From Oscillospiraceae bacterium (GTDB lineage Bacteria; Bacillota; Clostridia; Oscillospirales; CAG-272), in contig SVRP01000001.1 of assembly GCA_015064735.1 (NCBI GenBank), forward strand, positions 167,293 through 231,292: 64,000 bases of DNA, written 5' to 3'. The position numbers and the translations under genes are program-made. Positions 30,652 through 40,699 of the stretch are shown here, in pieces (the stretch's first letter is position 1; each line of letters begins with the position of its first letter). The notes below the pieces were generated by a model. That model was not told the DNA's origin. It saw nothing but the letters and a program-made list of their open reading frames with translations, and made no database searches.

Positions 30652-33600
30652 TTACATATTATCTGTCCACATTTCGCACTGGCTAATAACGGTCTCAATA
30701 GCGATATCGTATTTTTCCGGCGGATACTTATACTTCTTAAGCAGACGTTTTACCATCTTGCGCATACCCGCACGAGCAGTTTCTTTCTTCTGCCAGTCAA
30801 TTGTACGGTTCTTTCGAAGCATTTCTGTAAGCTCTCGTGTCATTGCAATCAAAGTCTCATTCTCATAGAAATCTTTAATGTTTTCCGGTTTGGTAAGAGC
30901 ATCATAGAATGCCAGCTCTTCATCGGTAAGACCGAGCTTTTCGCCTTCTTTATGGAGATTAGCTATTTCTTCTGCAGCTGCCAAGAGTTCTTTGATTACT
31001 TCCTCGTTTGTAATCAAACCATTATAGTATGCATTCATCAGCTGTGCGATTTTTTCAGAAAACTTTTCGGACTTAACTATATTAGTTCTCTTGTAAAGCG
31101 CGACCTGTTCAGCCATCAATTTACGCAGAATTTCTACTACAATGTTCCTCTCCTTCATTTTTGAAATCTCTTCCAAAATGTGAGGATCAAACAGTGAGAA
31201 ATTCTCGCCTACAGATTTACTATCAAACAGATTGATAACGCCTTCGCTTTGAATGCTCGCTTTTAGCAACTCATTAATTTGCTTGTTTATTTCATGGAGC
31301 GACAGCGGTTTGCCACCATTTCCTCCAAAGGTAATCTTAATAATCATTGCTCGCACGGCTTCGAAATACGCAGCCTCGCGACGCTCCAGCTCCGTAGTCA
31401 AGCTCGAACACAAAGAATGTGCTTGCTTTAACAACAGTGCCTCTTTGAGATACAAGTCCTTTTTAGTTATGGATTTTCCGTTTTCTTCACCCATAGGTTT
31501 TGCATCTAAAATAAAGTTGGTTGCACCCGTGATAAGTTTTGCCATAACAAGAGGCGTACCACTTGCAAAACCGCTAAAGTCAAATCCGTGCATCAGATCT
31601 TTGCAAACCTGCAGCTTTTCCTTAAACTTCGGATATGCGACTTTAGAGATATTCATATCTCCATACTTCGCACGGTCACGAGCGGTATATTCGTTCATGG
31701 CTGCTTTAAGTGCAGATGCAATTCCTACATAATCTACAACCAAGCCACCTTCCTTGTCCTTGAACACACGGTTAACTCTTGCAATAGCCTGCATTAAGTT
31801 ATATCCGTGCATAGGTTTATATACATACATCGTAGCAAGCGAAGGAACATCAAATCCCGTAAGCCACATATCAACGACAATGGCAATCTTCATAGGATCG
31901 CTGTTATCCTTGAACTTACGTGCCATATCTTCCTTATGTTTTTTCGTTCCGATAATCTCTTTCCAATCTTCGGGATCGTTGTTTCCGCTGGTCATAACTA
32001 CGCCGACTTTTTCTTTCCATTCGGGACGAATTTTGAGAAGCTGACGGTAAATCTTCATTGCAATTGTGCGCGAATATGCTACAATCATAGCTTTACCGGT
32101 TAGAAGGTTCGCGCGGTTCTTTTCGTAGTGTTCAACTATATCAGTACAAAGTGATTCAATCGTGGAATCTGCGCCAAGTACACTTTCCATTTGACCAAGC
32201 ATCTTTTTACTCTTTTCGATAGTAACTGCATCTGCCTGTTCCTCAAGCAAATCATACGTAGAATCGATAAGAGCTAATGTGTTCTGGTCAAGCTTTAAAT
32301 GTATAACACGGCTTTCGTAGTAAACGGGGCGAGTCGCTCCATCCTCTACTGCTTGTGTCATATCATAAATATCAATATAGTCACCAAATACCTCACGAGT
32401 GTTGCGGTCTTTGGCAGACACAGGGGTTCCGGTGAAACCAATAAATGTTGCATTAGGTAGTGCATCACGTATAATACGTGCATTTCCTACCACAATACGA
32501 GCTTCTTTTTCGCCATCCTCGGTTTCAGACATAACAACTTTCTCGTCAAATCCATACTGACCGCGATGTGCCTCATCAGCCATAACAACAATATTTCTTC
32601 TGTTTGAAAGTGGAGATTCTCCTTTTTCAAACTTAAACATCGTTGTAAATATAATACCGTTGGCAGCTCGTCCTTCGAGCAAACTCTTTAAGTGTTCCTT
32701 GCTCTCAGCCTGTACAGGAGTTTGTCGCAAGAAATCAGCACATTTACAGAATTGAGAATAAAGCTGATCATCGAGATCTATTCTGTCTGTCATTACTACA
32801 ATAGTGGGACTGTCCAAAGTTTTCTGCAACAAATGAGCATAGAACACCATAGAAAGCGACTTTCCGCTTCCTTGTGTATGCCAAAACACGCCGCCTTTTC
32901 CATCGGTGGCTGTAGCAGTTTTAGCCTTTTCTATTGCTTTACGCACTGCAAAATATTGATGATAGCCTGCCAATATCTTAATGGGCTTTTGTGTGTCACC
33001 TGAGAAGCAAATAAAGTTCTTCAAAATATCGAGCAGGCGTTCACGCTGAAACATGCCTTCATAGAAAGTATCAAATTGAGCACAAGCAGTGTTCTCATAA
33101 CTACCGTCTTTCGTTTTCCATTCCATAAAACGGTCAAGCCCTGATGTAATGGTTCCAGCCTTGTTTGTAGAAAGGTCACTAATAACACAAATGGCATTGT
33201 ATATGAACATCGAAGGAATGTCCTGCATATAGTTGCGAATTTGATTATACGCATTCTCAGCACCGACTTCATCTTTAGATGGACTTTTCAATTCCATCAA
33301 TACGAGCGGAAGACCGTTAATAAAGAGAATTATATCAGGGCGACGATTATTATAACCTTCAATGTATGTAAATTGGTTAACAATGTTAAAAACATTATTT
33401 TCCGGACAATTATAGTCCACAATCGAGACTACAGAACTGCGTTCTTCGCCCTTTACATAATAGCGTACAGGAATACCATTTTGCAAATAATCCATAAACA
33501 CAGCATTTTTTTGAATCAAACTACCTGAATCAAAAGACTTAAGTTTGTTAAGTGCTTCGGTTACTGCATTAAGGTGTAACCCTTTGTTAAGTCTCACAAT

Positions 33601-33732
33601 ACTATCCTGTAATATTGAATCCAGTAAGGGGCTACTATTATCTCTTTCCAAATTGGGCGCATAGATATGGGTATATCCCATATTCACAAAAAGCTCTATA
33701 ATTGCTTGTTCAAATGTTTGTTCGTTAAACAT
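30652..33732 (-). CDS. hsdR: Type I restriction enzyme, R subunit
   Basis: 1026 residues. The N-terminal PD-(D/E)xK nuclease is seen at D133 (RRPDIILF) and E147/K149 (LMELKS). The motor has QGSGKS (about 290) as Walker A, ADEAHRGQYG as the DEAH box, FTGTP as motif III and the closing helicase motifs including QAIARVNR. HsdR cuts DNA after ATP-driven translocation when sites are unmethylated. A C-terminal helical region binds the methylase core. The length is normal and there are no breaks. AGGAGG precedes the ATG. Confidence 0.97.
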   Translation of the reverse strand: MFNEQTFEQAIIELFVNMGYTHIYAPNLERDNSSPLLDSILQDSIVRLNKGLHLNAVTEALNKLKSFDSGSLIQKNAVFMDYLQNGIPVRYYVKGEERSSVVSIVDYNCPENNVFNIVNQFTYIEGYNNRRPDIILFINGLPLVLMELKSPSKDEVGAENAYNQIRNYMQDIPSMFIYNAICVISDLSTNKAGTITSGLDRFMEWKTKDGSYENTACAQFDTFYEGMFQRERLLDILKNFICFSGDTQKPIKILAGYHQYFAVRKAIEKAKTATATDGKGGVFWHTQGSGKSLSMVFYAHLLQKTLDSPTIVVMTDRIDLDDQLYSQFCKCADFLRQTPVQAESKEHLKSLLEGRAANGIIFTTMFKFEKGESPLSNRRNIVVMADEAHRGQYGFDEKVVMSETEDGEKEARIVVGNARIIRDALPNATFIGFTGTPVSAKDRNTREVFGDYIDIYDMTQAVEDGATRPVYYESRVIHLKLDQNTLALIDSTYDLLEEQADAVTIEKSKKMLGQMESVLGADSTIESLCTDIVEHYEKNRANLLTGKAMIVAYSRTIAMKIYRQLLKIRPEWKEKVGVVMTSGNNDPEDWKEIIGTKKHKEDMARKFKDNSDPMKIAIVVDMWLTGFDVPSLATMYVYKPMHGYNLMQAIARVNRVFKDKEGGLVVDYVGIASALKAAMNEYTARDRAKYGDMNISKVAYPKFKEKLQVCKDLMHGFDFSGFASGTPLVMAKLITGATNFILDAKPMGEENGKSITKKDLYLKEALLLKQAHSLCSSLTTELERREAAYFEAVRAMIIKITFGGNGGKPLSLHEINKQINELLKASIQSEGVINLFDSKSVGENFSLFDPHILEEISKMKERNIVVEILRKLMAEQVALYKRTNIVKSEKFSEKIAQLMNAYYNGLITNEEVIKELLAAAEEIANLHKEGEKLGLTDEELAFYDALTKPENIKDFYENETLIAMTRELTEMLRKNRTIDWQKKETARAGMRKMVKRLLKKYKYPPEKYDIAIETVISQCEMWTDNM

Positions 33733-33757
33733 ATCTTACTCCTCCTATAGAAGGCGA

Positions 33758-34780
33758 TTATAATTTTTCGCCAAGTCCATCAAATTCCCAAAAGACACCT
33801 TCTGGATCCTCGTTCCCTTGATAATAGAACTGATCCGCAGATAGCACGTAATTAACAATGGCTTTGCGATTTAAATCCATATTTTCAAATCCACCGTATA
33901 CATCTCTAAAATCATATGCAATATTCAAGGTCAGATAGAAAGTAATGATATCTTCGTGATCTTCAATTTCATCAGTGATTGTGACACTGTTTATGCTGCA
34001 ATCATCCACTCTGATTTGTTCGCCATCAACTTCGTATACTTTGTCAGGCTCTGCAAAATATACGGATGGCATAGCTTGAATTAAGGAAATCAATCGGTCT
34101 TTAAGTTGCTGGGAGAATGTTGCGCGTTCTTCTTCTACATTAGACAACTCTCTAAGCTTATCCAACAGCTTTTTGTGAGTATTAGGATCGTCTCTATAAA
34201 GCATATGTATTTCATCGCCAAATAGCTTTACATACTCTTTTGCTAAAAACGCATCGGTAATTTTTGTGTCTCTCGAGTATAAAACAAATATATCTTTTGA
34301 GTTTTTGCGTTTATAATCCAGAAGTGACTCCCAAATTAATGCATCTTTGAATCCTTTATCGGATTCTTTTTCTTTTCCTTCAAAAGGAGGTTGTTTGCTA
34401 ATTGCTCGCTGTATCAAACCTTGAAGCGCTTCGTTAGGTGGGTAAGGAGCAATATCAACTTTTACGATTCCATCTTGTAGGTCATCCAATGTTCCATCAA
34501 ATACCGTATCACAGGTCTTTTCGTAATCAACGGGAAGTTCAATCACTTGATTGGTGACCCTTGTTTTTCTTAAAGTTCTTACCGTCTCGGTGCAGTCATC
34601 AATCTGTTGTCTGCGTAATTCACTGATAACAACTTGAGGAATTACAAGTTTGACATATGTATAGAGATCGTTGACTTCAATTTCTCCAATTAGCTCTTCT
34701 AATTTTTCAGCAAAACGAGCCTTTGTAAAATCTGTAGATTTTGAATGTAATATATTTGAATCTAAAAACACACAAATCAT
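33758..34780 (-). CDS. PIN-like domain protein in the restriction operon
   Basis: 340 residues. The N-terminal half has the PIN arrangement of acidic residues: VFLDSNIL (D7), an ISELRR Glu, KGFKDALIW, and YSRDTKITDAF. The fold is typical of metal-dependent ribonucleases and of DUF4935 proteins. The C-terminal half (from about residue 215) is beta-rich and unassigned. It sits between a 117-residue gene and hsdR with 25-base gaps, so it is made with the restriction enzyme. Confidence 0.85.
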   Translation of the reverse strand: MICVFLDSNILHSKSTDFTKARFAEKLEELIGEIEVNDLYTYVKLVIPQVVISELRRQQIDDCTETVRTLRKTRVTNQVIELPVDYEKTCDTVFDGTLDDLQDGIVKVDIAPYPPNEALQGLIQRAISKQPPFEGKEKESDKGFKDALIWESLLDYKRKNSKDIFVLYSRDTKITDAFLAKEYVKLFGDEIHMLYRDDPNTHKKLLDKLRELSNVEEERATFSQQLKDRLISLIQAMPSVYFAEPDKVYEVDGEQIRVDDCSINSVTITDEIEDHEDIITFYLTLNIAYDFRDVYGGFENMDLNRKAIVNYVLSADQFYYQGNEDPEGVFWEFDGLGEKL

Positions 34781-34805
34781 TTAGTAATTCCTCTCTTAGT
34801 GCTTC

Positions 34806-35159
34806 TTATAATTTGCTCTGATACTCTTTTTCTAAATTATTGAAATCAAGACCATATCTTCTTTCAATCTCGTTCAAAATATCAATCAAACCTTTTCCAA
34901 TGTATAATTCGTTCACTCCCATTTTATATCTTAGAGATTCCACCATTTCAGGAGTGATTTCTTCGGCAACGGCATATTGAACTTTGTGCTCTGCTTTAAT
35001 TTTATCGCCATCTTTTATCCTTTGAAAAGTTACAGGATAGCGATATAACAGACCTTCGACATTTGTCCAACCGTTATATGATTTAGGATTGAAACATTTT
35101 CTACCTATCAAATATTCGAGATCGCATATTAAATTTGCTGTTTGCATATCTAATTTCAT
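34806..35159 (-). CDS. Unknown 117-residue protein of the restriction operon
   Basis: 117 residues, between hsdS and the PIN gene with gaps of 32 and 25 bases. A helix (NLICDLEYLIG), a strand-rich middle (YRYPVTFQRIKDGDKIKAEHKVQYAV) and a helical end. No family recognised. It could be a partner or inhibitor of the PIN protein; there is no direct evidence. Confidence 0.72.
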   Translation of the reverse strand: MKLDMQTANLICDLEYLIGRKCFNPKSYNGWTNVEGLLYRYPVTFQRIKDGDKIKAEHKVQYAVAEEITPEMVESLRYKMGVNELYIGKGLIDILNEIERRYGLDFNNLEKEYQSKL

Positions 35160-35191
35160 AAAATTACTCCTACAAGCGATAATTTAGCGGC

Positions 35192-36373
35192 TTAGAGCTG
35201 GATGTCAGAGACATCAATCTCGCCGGACATCAGCTTCTGAAGAAGCGCATCTCGCAATTCCGACAAGTTAATGTTTTCGAGTGAATTAAGTCTCATTGCA
35301 GAAAAAAGTGCAGGAACCACATCTCTGAACTCAGCAAGCTCATCATCAGTAAGGCGAGGGAGTATATACTTACCTATTGTCTCTGCTGAAACTCGCTGCC
35401 GTCCGCTACTACCGTTCATATTTTTTACAGCGTAGTCAACGAACGAAGGGTATCTTGCCAGACAGTAAAAGAACTCGGATGGATATTGTCCTTGTGAACA
35501 CATCACGACATACTCAGTTGATCCGAAGGCAATTTCATCGGCATCAAGGAAGTCAATATATGCTGTCTTTCCGTTCTCAAGGCATGGGGTTATTCTTGCA
35601 AGCAGCGTATCTCCGTTTGCAAAGCGCATTCCTCCGTTATATGGCTTGATTTCCCACCCATTAGGGAAACTGCCAGAAGTCGATAACTGCGCCATGTCTA
35701 TACACCGAGCCATCTCATTTTTTGTGAGAGAGCGTTTTGGATTGAGTTCTGCAATCTCAGATAAGGAGCAGACTTCGAGATGTTCACCAGATAAGAGCTT
35801 GTCGAACAGCGCAAACGCCTGCCACTGTAAATTATCGTTTATCTTTTGATTTGTTGAGATCTTATCGTCAATTGTTTTTAGAATACTACTGATTTTTTTT
35901 TGCGTACCAATATCAGGAAGTGAAATTTCCAATTCCATTAGGTGCGGTACCTTGATACTTGGCTGAACTCCACCGATATTCAGATTTAGCAACCGTTTTC
36001 TCGTGTTAGGGTTTCGAAGAATGTAATACAAATAATCACAATCACAAATATCTTTATTTGCTCTCAATGCTATTAAATTCTGCGCAATACAACAGTTATC
36101 CTTATTCATATAGGAAACTGCGCCGAGAGTACCTACAGTGGGAACTAAAATATCGCCAATCTGTGGATGCCCACTTCTAAACCAAGTGTTATATACGTGT
36201 TCACTAACATGCTTACGAACCACTTGATATTGAGGAAATTTCTCTGTTGCTGAAATTGCATTAACCTCTAATAATTCAAATCCTTCATCTTGAACAGGAG
36301 GGGTTTTTCCTCTATTGTCAACAACATAAGATAATACATCTTTAATTTTATAAGTTTTCCATTCAGATGTCAT
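35192..36373 (-). CDS. hsdS: Type I restriction enzyme, specificity subunit
   Basis: 393 residues with two target-recognition halves. The first begins SEWKTYKIKDVLSYV and ends in the conserved coil LPDIGTQKKISSILKTIDDKISTNQKINDNLQ. The second begins LSEIAELNPKRSLTK and ends LPRLTDDELAEFRDVVPALF...LRDALLQKLMSGEIDV. HsdS sets the bipartite DNA target. It overlaps hsdM by 11 bases. No second or inverted hsdS gene is present, so no switching of specificity is visible. Confidence 0.95.
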   Translation of the reverse strand: MTSEWKTYKIKDVLSYVVDNRGKTPPVQDEGFELLEVNAISATEKFPQYQVVRKHVSEHVYNTWFRSGHPQIGDILVPTVGTLGAVSYMNKDNCCIAQNLIALRANKDICDCDYLYYILRNPNTRKRLLNLNIGGVQPSIKVPHLMELEISLPDIGTQKKISSILKTIDDKISTNQKINDNLQWQAFALFDKLLSGEHLEVCSLSEIAELNPKRSLTKNEMARCIDMAQLSTSGSFPNGWEIKPYNGGMRFANGDTLLARITPCLENGKTAYIDFLDADEIAFGSTEYVVMCSQGQYPSEFFYCLARYPSFVDYAVKNMNGSSGRQRVSAETIGKYILPRLTDDELAEFRDVVPALFSAMRLNSLENINLSELRDALLQKLMSGEIDVSDIQL

Positions 36374-37865
36374 ATCCTATTGCCCCCAGTTTTTCTTTAA
36401 TCTCCGCTTCAAGATCGTGAGATTTATCAAAAAGTTTCGATAATTCAGCAGATAAACGATTCATCTTATCTTCGAATACTTCACTATCTTCCTCATGTTC
36501 TTCAATTCCTACATAACGACCAGGGGTAAGAATATAATCTTGCTTTTCTATTTCGGTTGTGTCTACTACAGCACAGAAACCTTTTACATTTTCAAGAGAG
36601 CCCTCCACATACGAATTGTAGGTATCTGCAATTTTTGTGATATCCTCATCGGTTAACTCACGCAACTTGCGAGAAATCATTGTACCCATCTGACGAGCAT
36701 CAATAAATAAAGTCTTGTCTTTTTGCTTTTTGTTCTTTGCAAGGAACCACAAAGATACGGGAATCTGTGTTGTGTAGAAAAGCTGAGAAGGCATCGCTAC
36801 AATGCATTCCACCAAGTCAGCATTGATGATGTTTTTACGAATTTCACCTTCACCGCCACTTTGAGAAGAAAGTGAACCGTTTGCAAGCACCATACCGATT
36901 TTTCCGTTAGGAGCAAGATGGTAAATCATATGCTGAAGCCATGCAAAGTTGGCATTACCTGCAGGAGGCAGACCATACTGCCAGCGAACATCGTCTGCAA
37001 GTTTATCAGCACCCCAATCCGAAAGGTTGAAAGGAGGATTCGCCATAATATAGTCAGCGCGCATCGTAGGGTGACAATCGTTGAAAAAAGTATCCGCATT
37101 GTATTTTCCAAGGTCGGCATCAATGCCGCGAATAGCAAGATTCATCTGTGCCATCTTCCAAGTAGTAGGGTTGGAGTCCTGACCGTACACGGAAATGTCA
37201 TTGATATTTCCGCTATGATTCTCAATGAACTTTGCAGATTGGACGAACATACCACCTGAACCACAACAAGGGTCATATACTCTGCCATGATAAGGCTGTA
37301 ACACCTCAACAAGTGTACGAACAACACAAGAAGGCGTATAGAACTCACCTGCTAACTTTCCTTCTTGCTCCGCAAACTTAGAAAGGCAATATTCATACGT
37401 GCGACCGAGAATATCTTTTTCGCTACCGTGTTCAATCATCTGAATATTGGTAAACAAATCCACAACTTCTCCGAGTCTTCTTTTGTCCAGCTCAGGACGA
37501 GCAAAGTTCTTGGGAAGAATATCTTTAAGGCGCTTATTCTCCTTTTCGATGGAACGCATAGCTTCATCTATTACTGCTCCAATCTCGGGAGTATGCGCTT
37601 TAGATGCAATTACATTCCAGCGCGCATTTGCAGGAACGAAGAAAATACCTTCGGAAGTGTATTCGTCAACGTCTTCCTCAAAGCCGTCTCCCTCAGCAAC
37701 AAGTGCCTGATACTTTTCGTCAAAACGATCGGAAATGTATTTAAGAAATATCAATCCGAGGACAACACTTTTGTATTCGGATGCATCTATATTACCACGC
37801 AATACGCATGCTGCATCCCATATTTTCTTTTCAAAGCCAATGTTGGCGGTAGAATTTGTAGCCAT
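36363..37865 (-). CDS. hsdM: Type I restriction enzyme, M subunit (adenine methylase)
   Basis: 500 residues from the ATG at 37865 (AGAGGAG ahead; a longer frame to 37886 begins inside that site). The N-terminal helical domain (FEKKIWDAACVLRGNIDASEYKSVVLGLIFLKYISDRF) is followed by GEFYTP, motif I DPCCGSGG (198-205) and the catalytic NPPF (276-279). It makes N6-methyladenine at the HsdS target. The second gene of a nine-gene operon. Confidence 0.97.
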   Translation of the reverse strand: MATNSTANIGFEKKIWDAACVLRGNIDASEYKSVVLGLIFLKYISDRFDEKYQALVAEGDGFEEDVDEYTSEGIFFVPANARWNVIASKAHTPEIGAVIDEAMRSIEKENKRLKDILPKNFARPELDKRRLGEVVDLFTNIQMIEHGSEKDILGRTYEYCLSKFAEQEGKLAGEFYTPSCVVRTLVEVLQPYHGRVYDPCCGSGGMFVQSAKFIENHSGNINDISVYGQDSNPTTWKMAQMNLAIRGIDADLGKYNADTFFNDCHPTMRADYIMANPPFNLSDWGADKLADDVRWQYGLPPAGNANFAWLQHMIYHLAPNGKIGMVLANGSLSSQSGGEGEIRKNIINADLVECIVAMPSQLFYTTQIPVSLWFLAKNKKQKDKTLFIDARQMGTMISRKLRELTDEDITKIADTYNSYVEGSLENVKGFCAVVDTTEIEKQDYILTPGRYVGIEEHEEDSEVFEDKMNRLSAELSKLFDKSHDLEAEIKEKLGAIGYDI

Positions 37866-37902
37866 TATCAATGCTCCTCTTTTCATTAAACTAAATTTTC
37901 AG

Positions 37903-39132
37903 TTATATCATCCAAACCGGCACGATCAAATTATCCCTATCAAACGCGCCGAACTGCTCTGCCATGCAGAGGACGGCACCTGTGCCGACCTGCAAGGGTG
38001 CGCGGTCGATCACGCCGAAGGTGCGGATGATGCGCTTATCGGGCGTTGCGGTCTTCTTGATCTCCAAGGGACACAGCTTGCCGTCGCCCTCCATAATGAC
38101 GTCGATCTCCTTGGCATCCTTGTCACGGTAGAAATAGAGATACGGCTCAAGCCCTGCGTTCTGATAGCCCTTCATGATCTCGGACACCGTAAAATTCTCA
38201 AGCAGCGCGCCGCTCATAGCACCGCTCTCGGCGACCTCAGGGCTTGACCATTTCGTAAGATAGCACACAAGTCCCGTGTCATAGAAATAGACCTTGGGCG
38301 TCTTGATGGTACGCTTCAGCACGTTGTTGGAATACGGATGGAGCAGGAAGATGATACCGAGGGTTTGGAGAATATCCACCCATGCCTTTGCGGTGGGCAT
38401 ATCGATCTCGGCGTCGTCCGCAATCGCCTTGTAGTTGAGCAGTTGCGAGGTTCGCGCGGCAACTGCGGTAATAAAACGGTTGAATTTCAGCGCGTCCACC
38501 GTACCTGAAAGCTCGCGAACGTCACGCTCCACGTAGGTGGAGATATAGGACGAGTAGTACATATTGCGGTCGGGATAAAGCCCCGAAACGATACCGGGCA
38601 TCGAGCCGCGCCAGATGCGCTCAAAGAGCGCGGGCGTATCCACGGGCGCAATTTTCTTGCTTTGGGAAAGTAAGGTTTCCATATTCGTTGTAAACGGAAC
38701 GCAATCCGCGCCGATGATCTCACGCTGGGACATGGGCGACATATGCAGAAGCGCAACTCGCCCCGCAAGCGACTCCTGTACGCCCTTCATCAAGCGGAAA
38801 ATCTGCGAGCCCGTCATCCAGAAGTCGCCCGGATTGTGATGCTCGTCGATGTGAATTTTGATATAGGTAAAAAGCTCCGGCGCGTACTGAACCTCGTCGA
38901 TCAGCACAGGGGGCTTGTGTATTTGCAAAAAGAGCGCGGGGTCGTTCTTCGCCATGTCGCGCGTGGAGAGGTCATCGAGCGACACGTACTCGCGCCCCTT
39001 GTTCTCCTTCTCTGCAAGCGAGCGAAGCATTGTGGTCTTGCCTGCCTGACGTGGACCTGTCAAAAGGATAGCAGAATACGACTGCGACAGCTCCATAATT
39101 CGATTTTCCATATGACGGTAAATGTAATTCAT
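37903..39132 (-). CDS. AAA ATPase with DUF4143 C-terminal domain
   Basis: 409 residues from the ATG at 39132 (GGAGG ahead). Walker A is GPRQAGKTT (about 26-34), Walker B PPVLIDEVQYAP, and the sensor stretch is DFWMTGSQIF. The C-terminal DUF4143 part has YFYDTGLVCYLT and FYRDKDAKEIDVIMEGDGKLCPLEIKKT, a nuclease-like D...ExK pattern. Function of the family is not settled. It heads the operon that continues into hsdM 37 bases later. Its GC-rich codon use differs from the AT-richer hsd genes, suggesting separate acquisition. Confidence 0.93.
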   Translation of the reverse strand: MNYIYRHMENRIMELSQSYSAILLTGPRQAGKTTMLRSLAEKENKGREYVSLDDLSTRDMAKNDPALFLQIHKPPVLIDEVQYAPELFTYIKIHIDEHHNPGDFWMTGSQIFRLMKGVQESLAGRVALLHMSPMSQREIIGADCVPFTTNMETLLSQSKKIAPVDTPALFERIWRGSMPGIVSGLYPDRNMYYSSYISTYVERDVRELSGTVDALKFNRFITAVAARTSQLLNYKAIADDAEIDMPTAKAWVDILQTLGIIFLLHPYSNNVLKRTIKTPKVYFYDTGLVCYLTKWSSPEVAESGAMSGALLENFTVSEIMKGYQNAGLEPYLYFYRDKDAKEIDVIMEGDGKLCPLEIKKTATPDKRIIRTFGVIDRAPLQVGTGAVLCMAEQFGAFDRDNLIVPVWMI

Positions 39133-39167
39133 AAATTCCTCCACTATGGCATTTTAATACTGTAATT

Positions 39168-39196
39168 ATTATACTCCTATTTTGCCCGTTTGTCAA
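39168..39196 (-). promoter_or_regulatory. Consensus promoter of the nine-gene minus-strand operon
   Basis: On the minus strand TTGACA (39191-39196), 17 bases, TATAAT (39168-39173), a perfect sigma-A promoter. All nine genes down to 27879 are in the same direction with gaps under 40 bases and no strong hairpin seen between them. Confidence 0.85.
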
Positions 39197-39310
39197 TCAT
39201 TTTTTCGGCTGTTTTTAAGAATTTATATAAATTAGCCGAGCTTTTCCGTAATGGGTATTGATTCTTCCGAATCTGCAAAGACTAATTCTATTAAGATTCG
39301 GAGGACGGAT

Positions 39311-40609
39311 ATGGAATCGGTATGGGAGAAAACAGCGTCAAAGCCACGGTTTGATGCGCTTAATAGAAATAAAAACGTGGATGTGCTTATCATCGGCGGC
39401 GGTATTACGGGAATTTTATGCGCATATAAGTTGAAAAATTCGGGTGTGGATTGTATGCTCGTGGAGGCAGACGAAATCTGTGGAGGCATTACAAAGAATA
39501 CAACGGCGAAGATCACGCTCGGGCATGGCTTGATTTACGATAAGATGATAAAACGCTTTGGTGAGGACAAGGCGCGGTTGTATGCGGAGGCGCAGAGCAA
39601 AGCAATTAAGGAATACTCTCGACTTTGCGAGAATATCGACTGCGATTTTGAAACGCGGGATAACTACGTTTATTCCATGAGTGACCGCAAAAAAATTGAA
39701 AAAGAGGTCGCTGCCCTGAACCGTATCGGCGTGAAAGCTGAGTTCTCGGATGCAAAAGATCTTCCGTTTCGGGTTGCGGGGTCTGTGCACGTGAAGGATC
39801 AAGCGCAATTTCACCCGCTGAAATTCTTATATGAAATTGCAAAGGAACTACCTGTTTACGAACACACAAAGGTCTTGGAGTTAATGCCAAACAAGGCGAA
39901 AACCAAGCGTGGCGAGATTGCTTTCAAAAAGTTGATTATCGCCACCCATTTCCCAATGCTCAACAAGCACGGATTGTACTCCTTAAAGCTTTATCAGCAC
40001 CGTTCCTACGTCATAGCCTTAAAGGGCGCGCAGAACGTCAGCGATATGTACGTGGACGAATCGGACACTGGGTTGTCCTTCCGAAGCTACGGAGAACTGT
40101 TGCTCCTCGGTGGTGGCGGACACCGCACAGGCAAGAAGGGCGGCTGTTGGCAAGAGCTTGAAGATTTTGCCCGCAGGCATTACAAAAACGCTGAGATCGT
40201 CGGCAAGTGGGCGACGCAGGATTGTATGACGCTGGACGATATTCCCTATATTGGGCAGTATTCAAAATCCACGCCCGACGTGTTCGTGGCAACGGGCTTC
40301 AACAAATGGGGGATGACAAACGCCATGGTCGCCGCCGATATTCTCTGCGACCTTGTGCAAGGCAAGTCAAACCCATATGCCGCTGTATTTGATCCTTCGC
40401 GCACCGTCCTGCGCCCACAGCTTGCTGTCAACGCTTTTGAATCGACGGTAGGTATTCTCACCCCCACCGCGCCCCGTTGCCCTCATCTTGGCTGCGCCCT
40501 CAAATACAACCGCGCCGAGCATACCTGGGATTGCCCCTGCCACGGCTCACGCTTTACTGAAGACGGTCAGCTTATCGACAACCCCGCAACCGATGACAAA
40601 AAAATGTAA
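39311..40609 (+). CDS. FAD-dependent oxidoreductase with Rieske domain
   Basis: 432 residues from the ATG at 39311 (GGAGGA ahead). The N-terminal DAO-type domain has VDVLIIGGGITGILCAYKL (about 22-40), the FAD-binding GxGxxG region. The C-terminal 70 residues form a Rieske [2Fe-2S] domain with CPHLGC and CPCHGS. Such fusions oxidise amines or related substrates, but the substrate is unknown. With the catalase and the flavin-binding protein it gives the element a redox cargo. Confidence 0.93.
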   Translation: MESVWEKTASKPRFDALNRNKNVDVLIIGGGITGILCAYKLKNSGVDCMLVEADEICGGITKNTTAKITLGHGLIYDKMIKRFGEDKARLYAEAQSKAIKEYSRLCENIDCDFETRDNYVYSMSDRKKIEKEVAALNRIGVKAEFSDAKDLPFRVAGSVHVKDQAQFHPLKFLYEIAKELPVYEHTKVLELMPNKAKTKRGEIAFKKLIIATHFPMLNKHGLYSLKLYQHRSYVIALKGAQNVSDMYVDESDTGLSFRSYGELLLLGGGGHRTGKKGGCWQELEDFARRHYKNAEIVGKWATQDCMTLDDIPYIGQYSKSTPDVFVATGFNKWGMTNAMVAADILCDLVQGKSNPYAAVFDPSRTVLRPQLAVNAFESTVGILTPTAPRCPHLGCALKYNRAEHTWDCPCHGSRFTEDGQLIDNPATDDKKM

Positions 40610-40619
40610 ATATACTCTC

Positions 40620-40668
40620 AAAAACGCACTCCGAAAGCGGATTTTTACCGCCTACAGAGTGCGTTTTT
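40620..40668 (+). terminator. Terminator after the Rieske gene
   Basis: AAAAACGCACTC pairs with GAGTGCGTTTTT; the loop holds a second small stem (AGCGG with CCGCC). A T-rich run follows. Confidence 0.85.
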
Positions 40669-40699
40669 AAATTTTTCAAAAAATTTTTAACTTTTTTGC

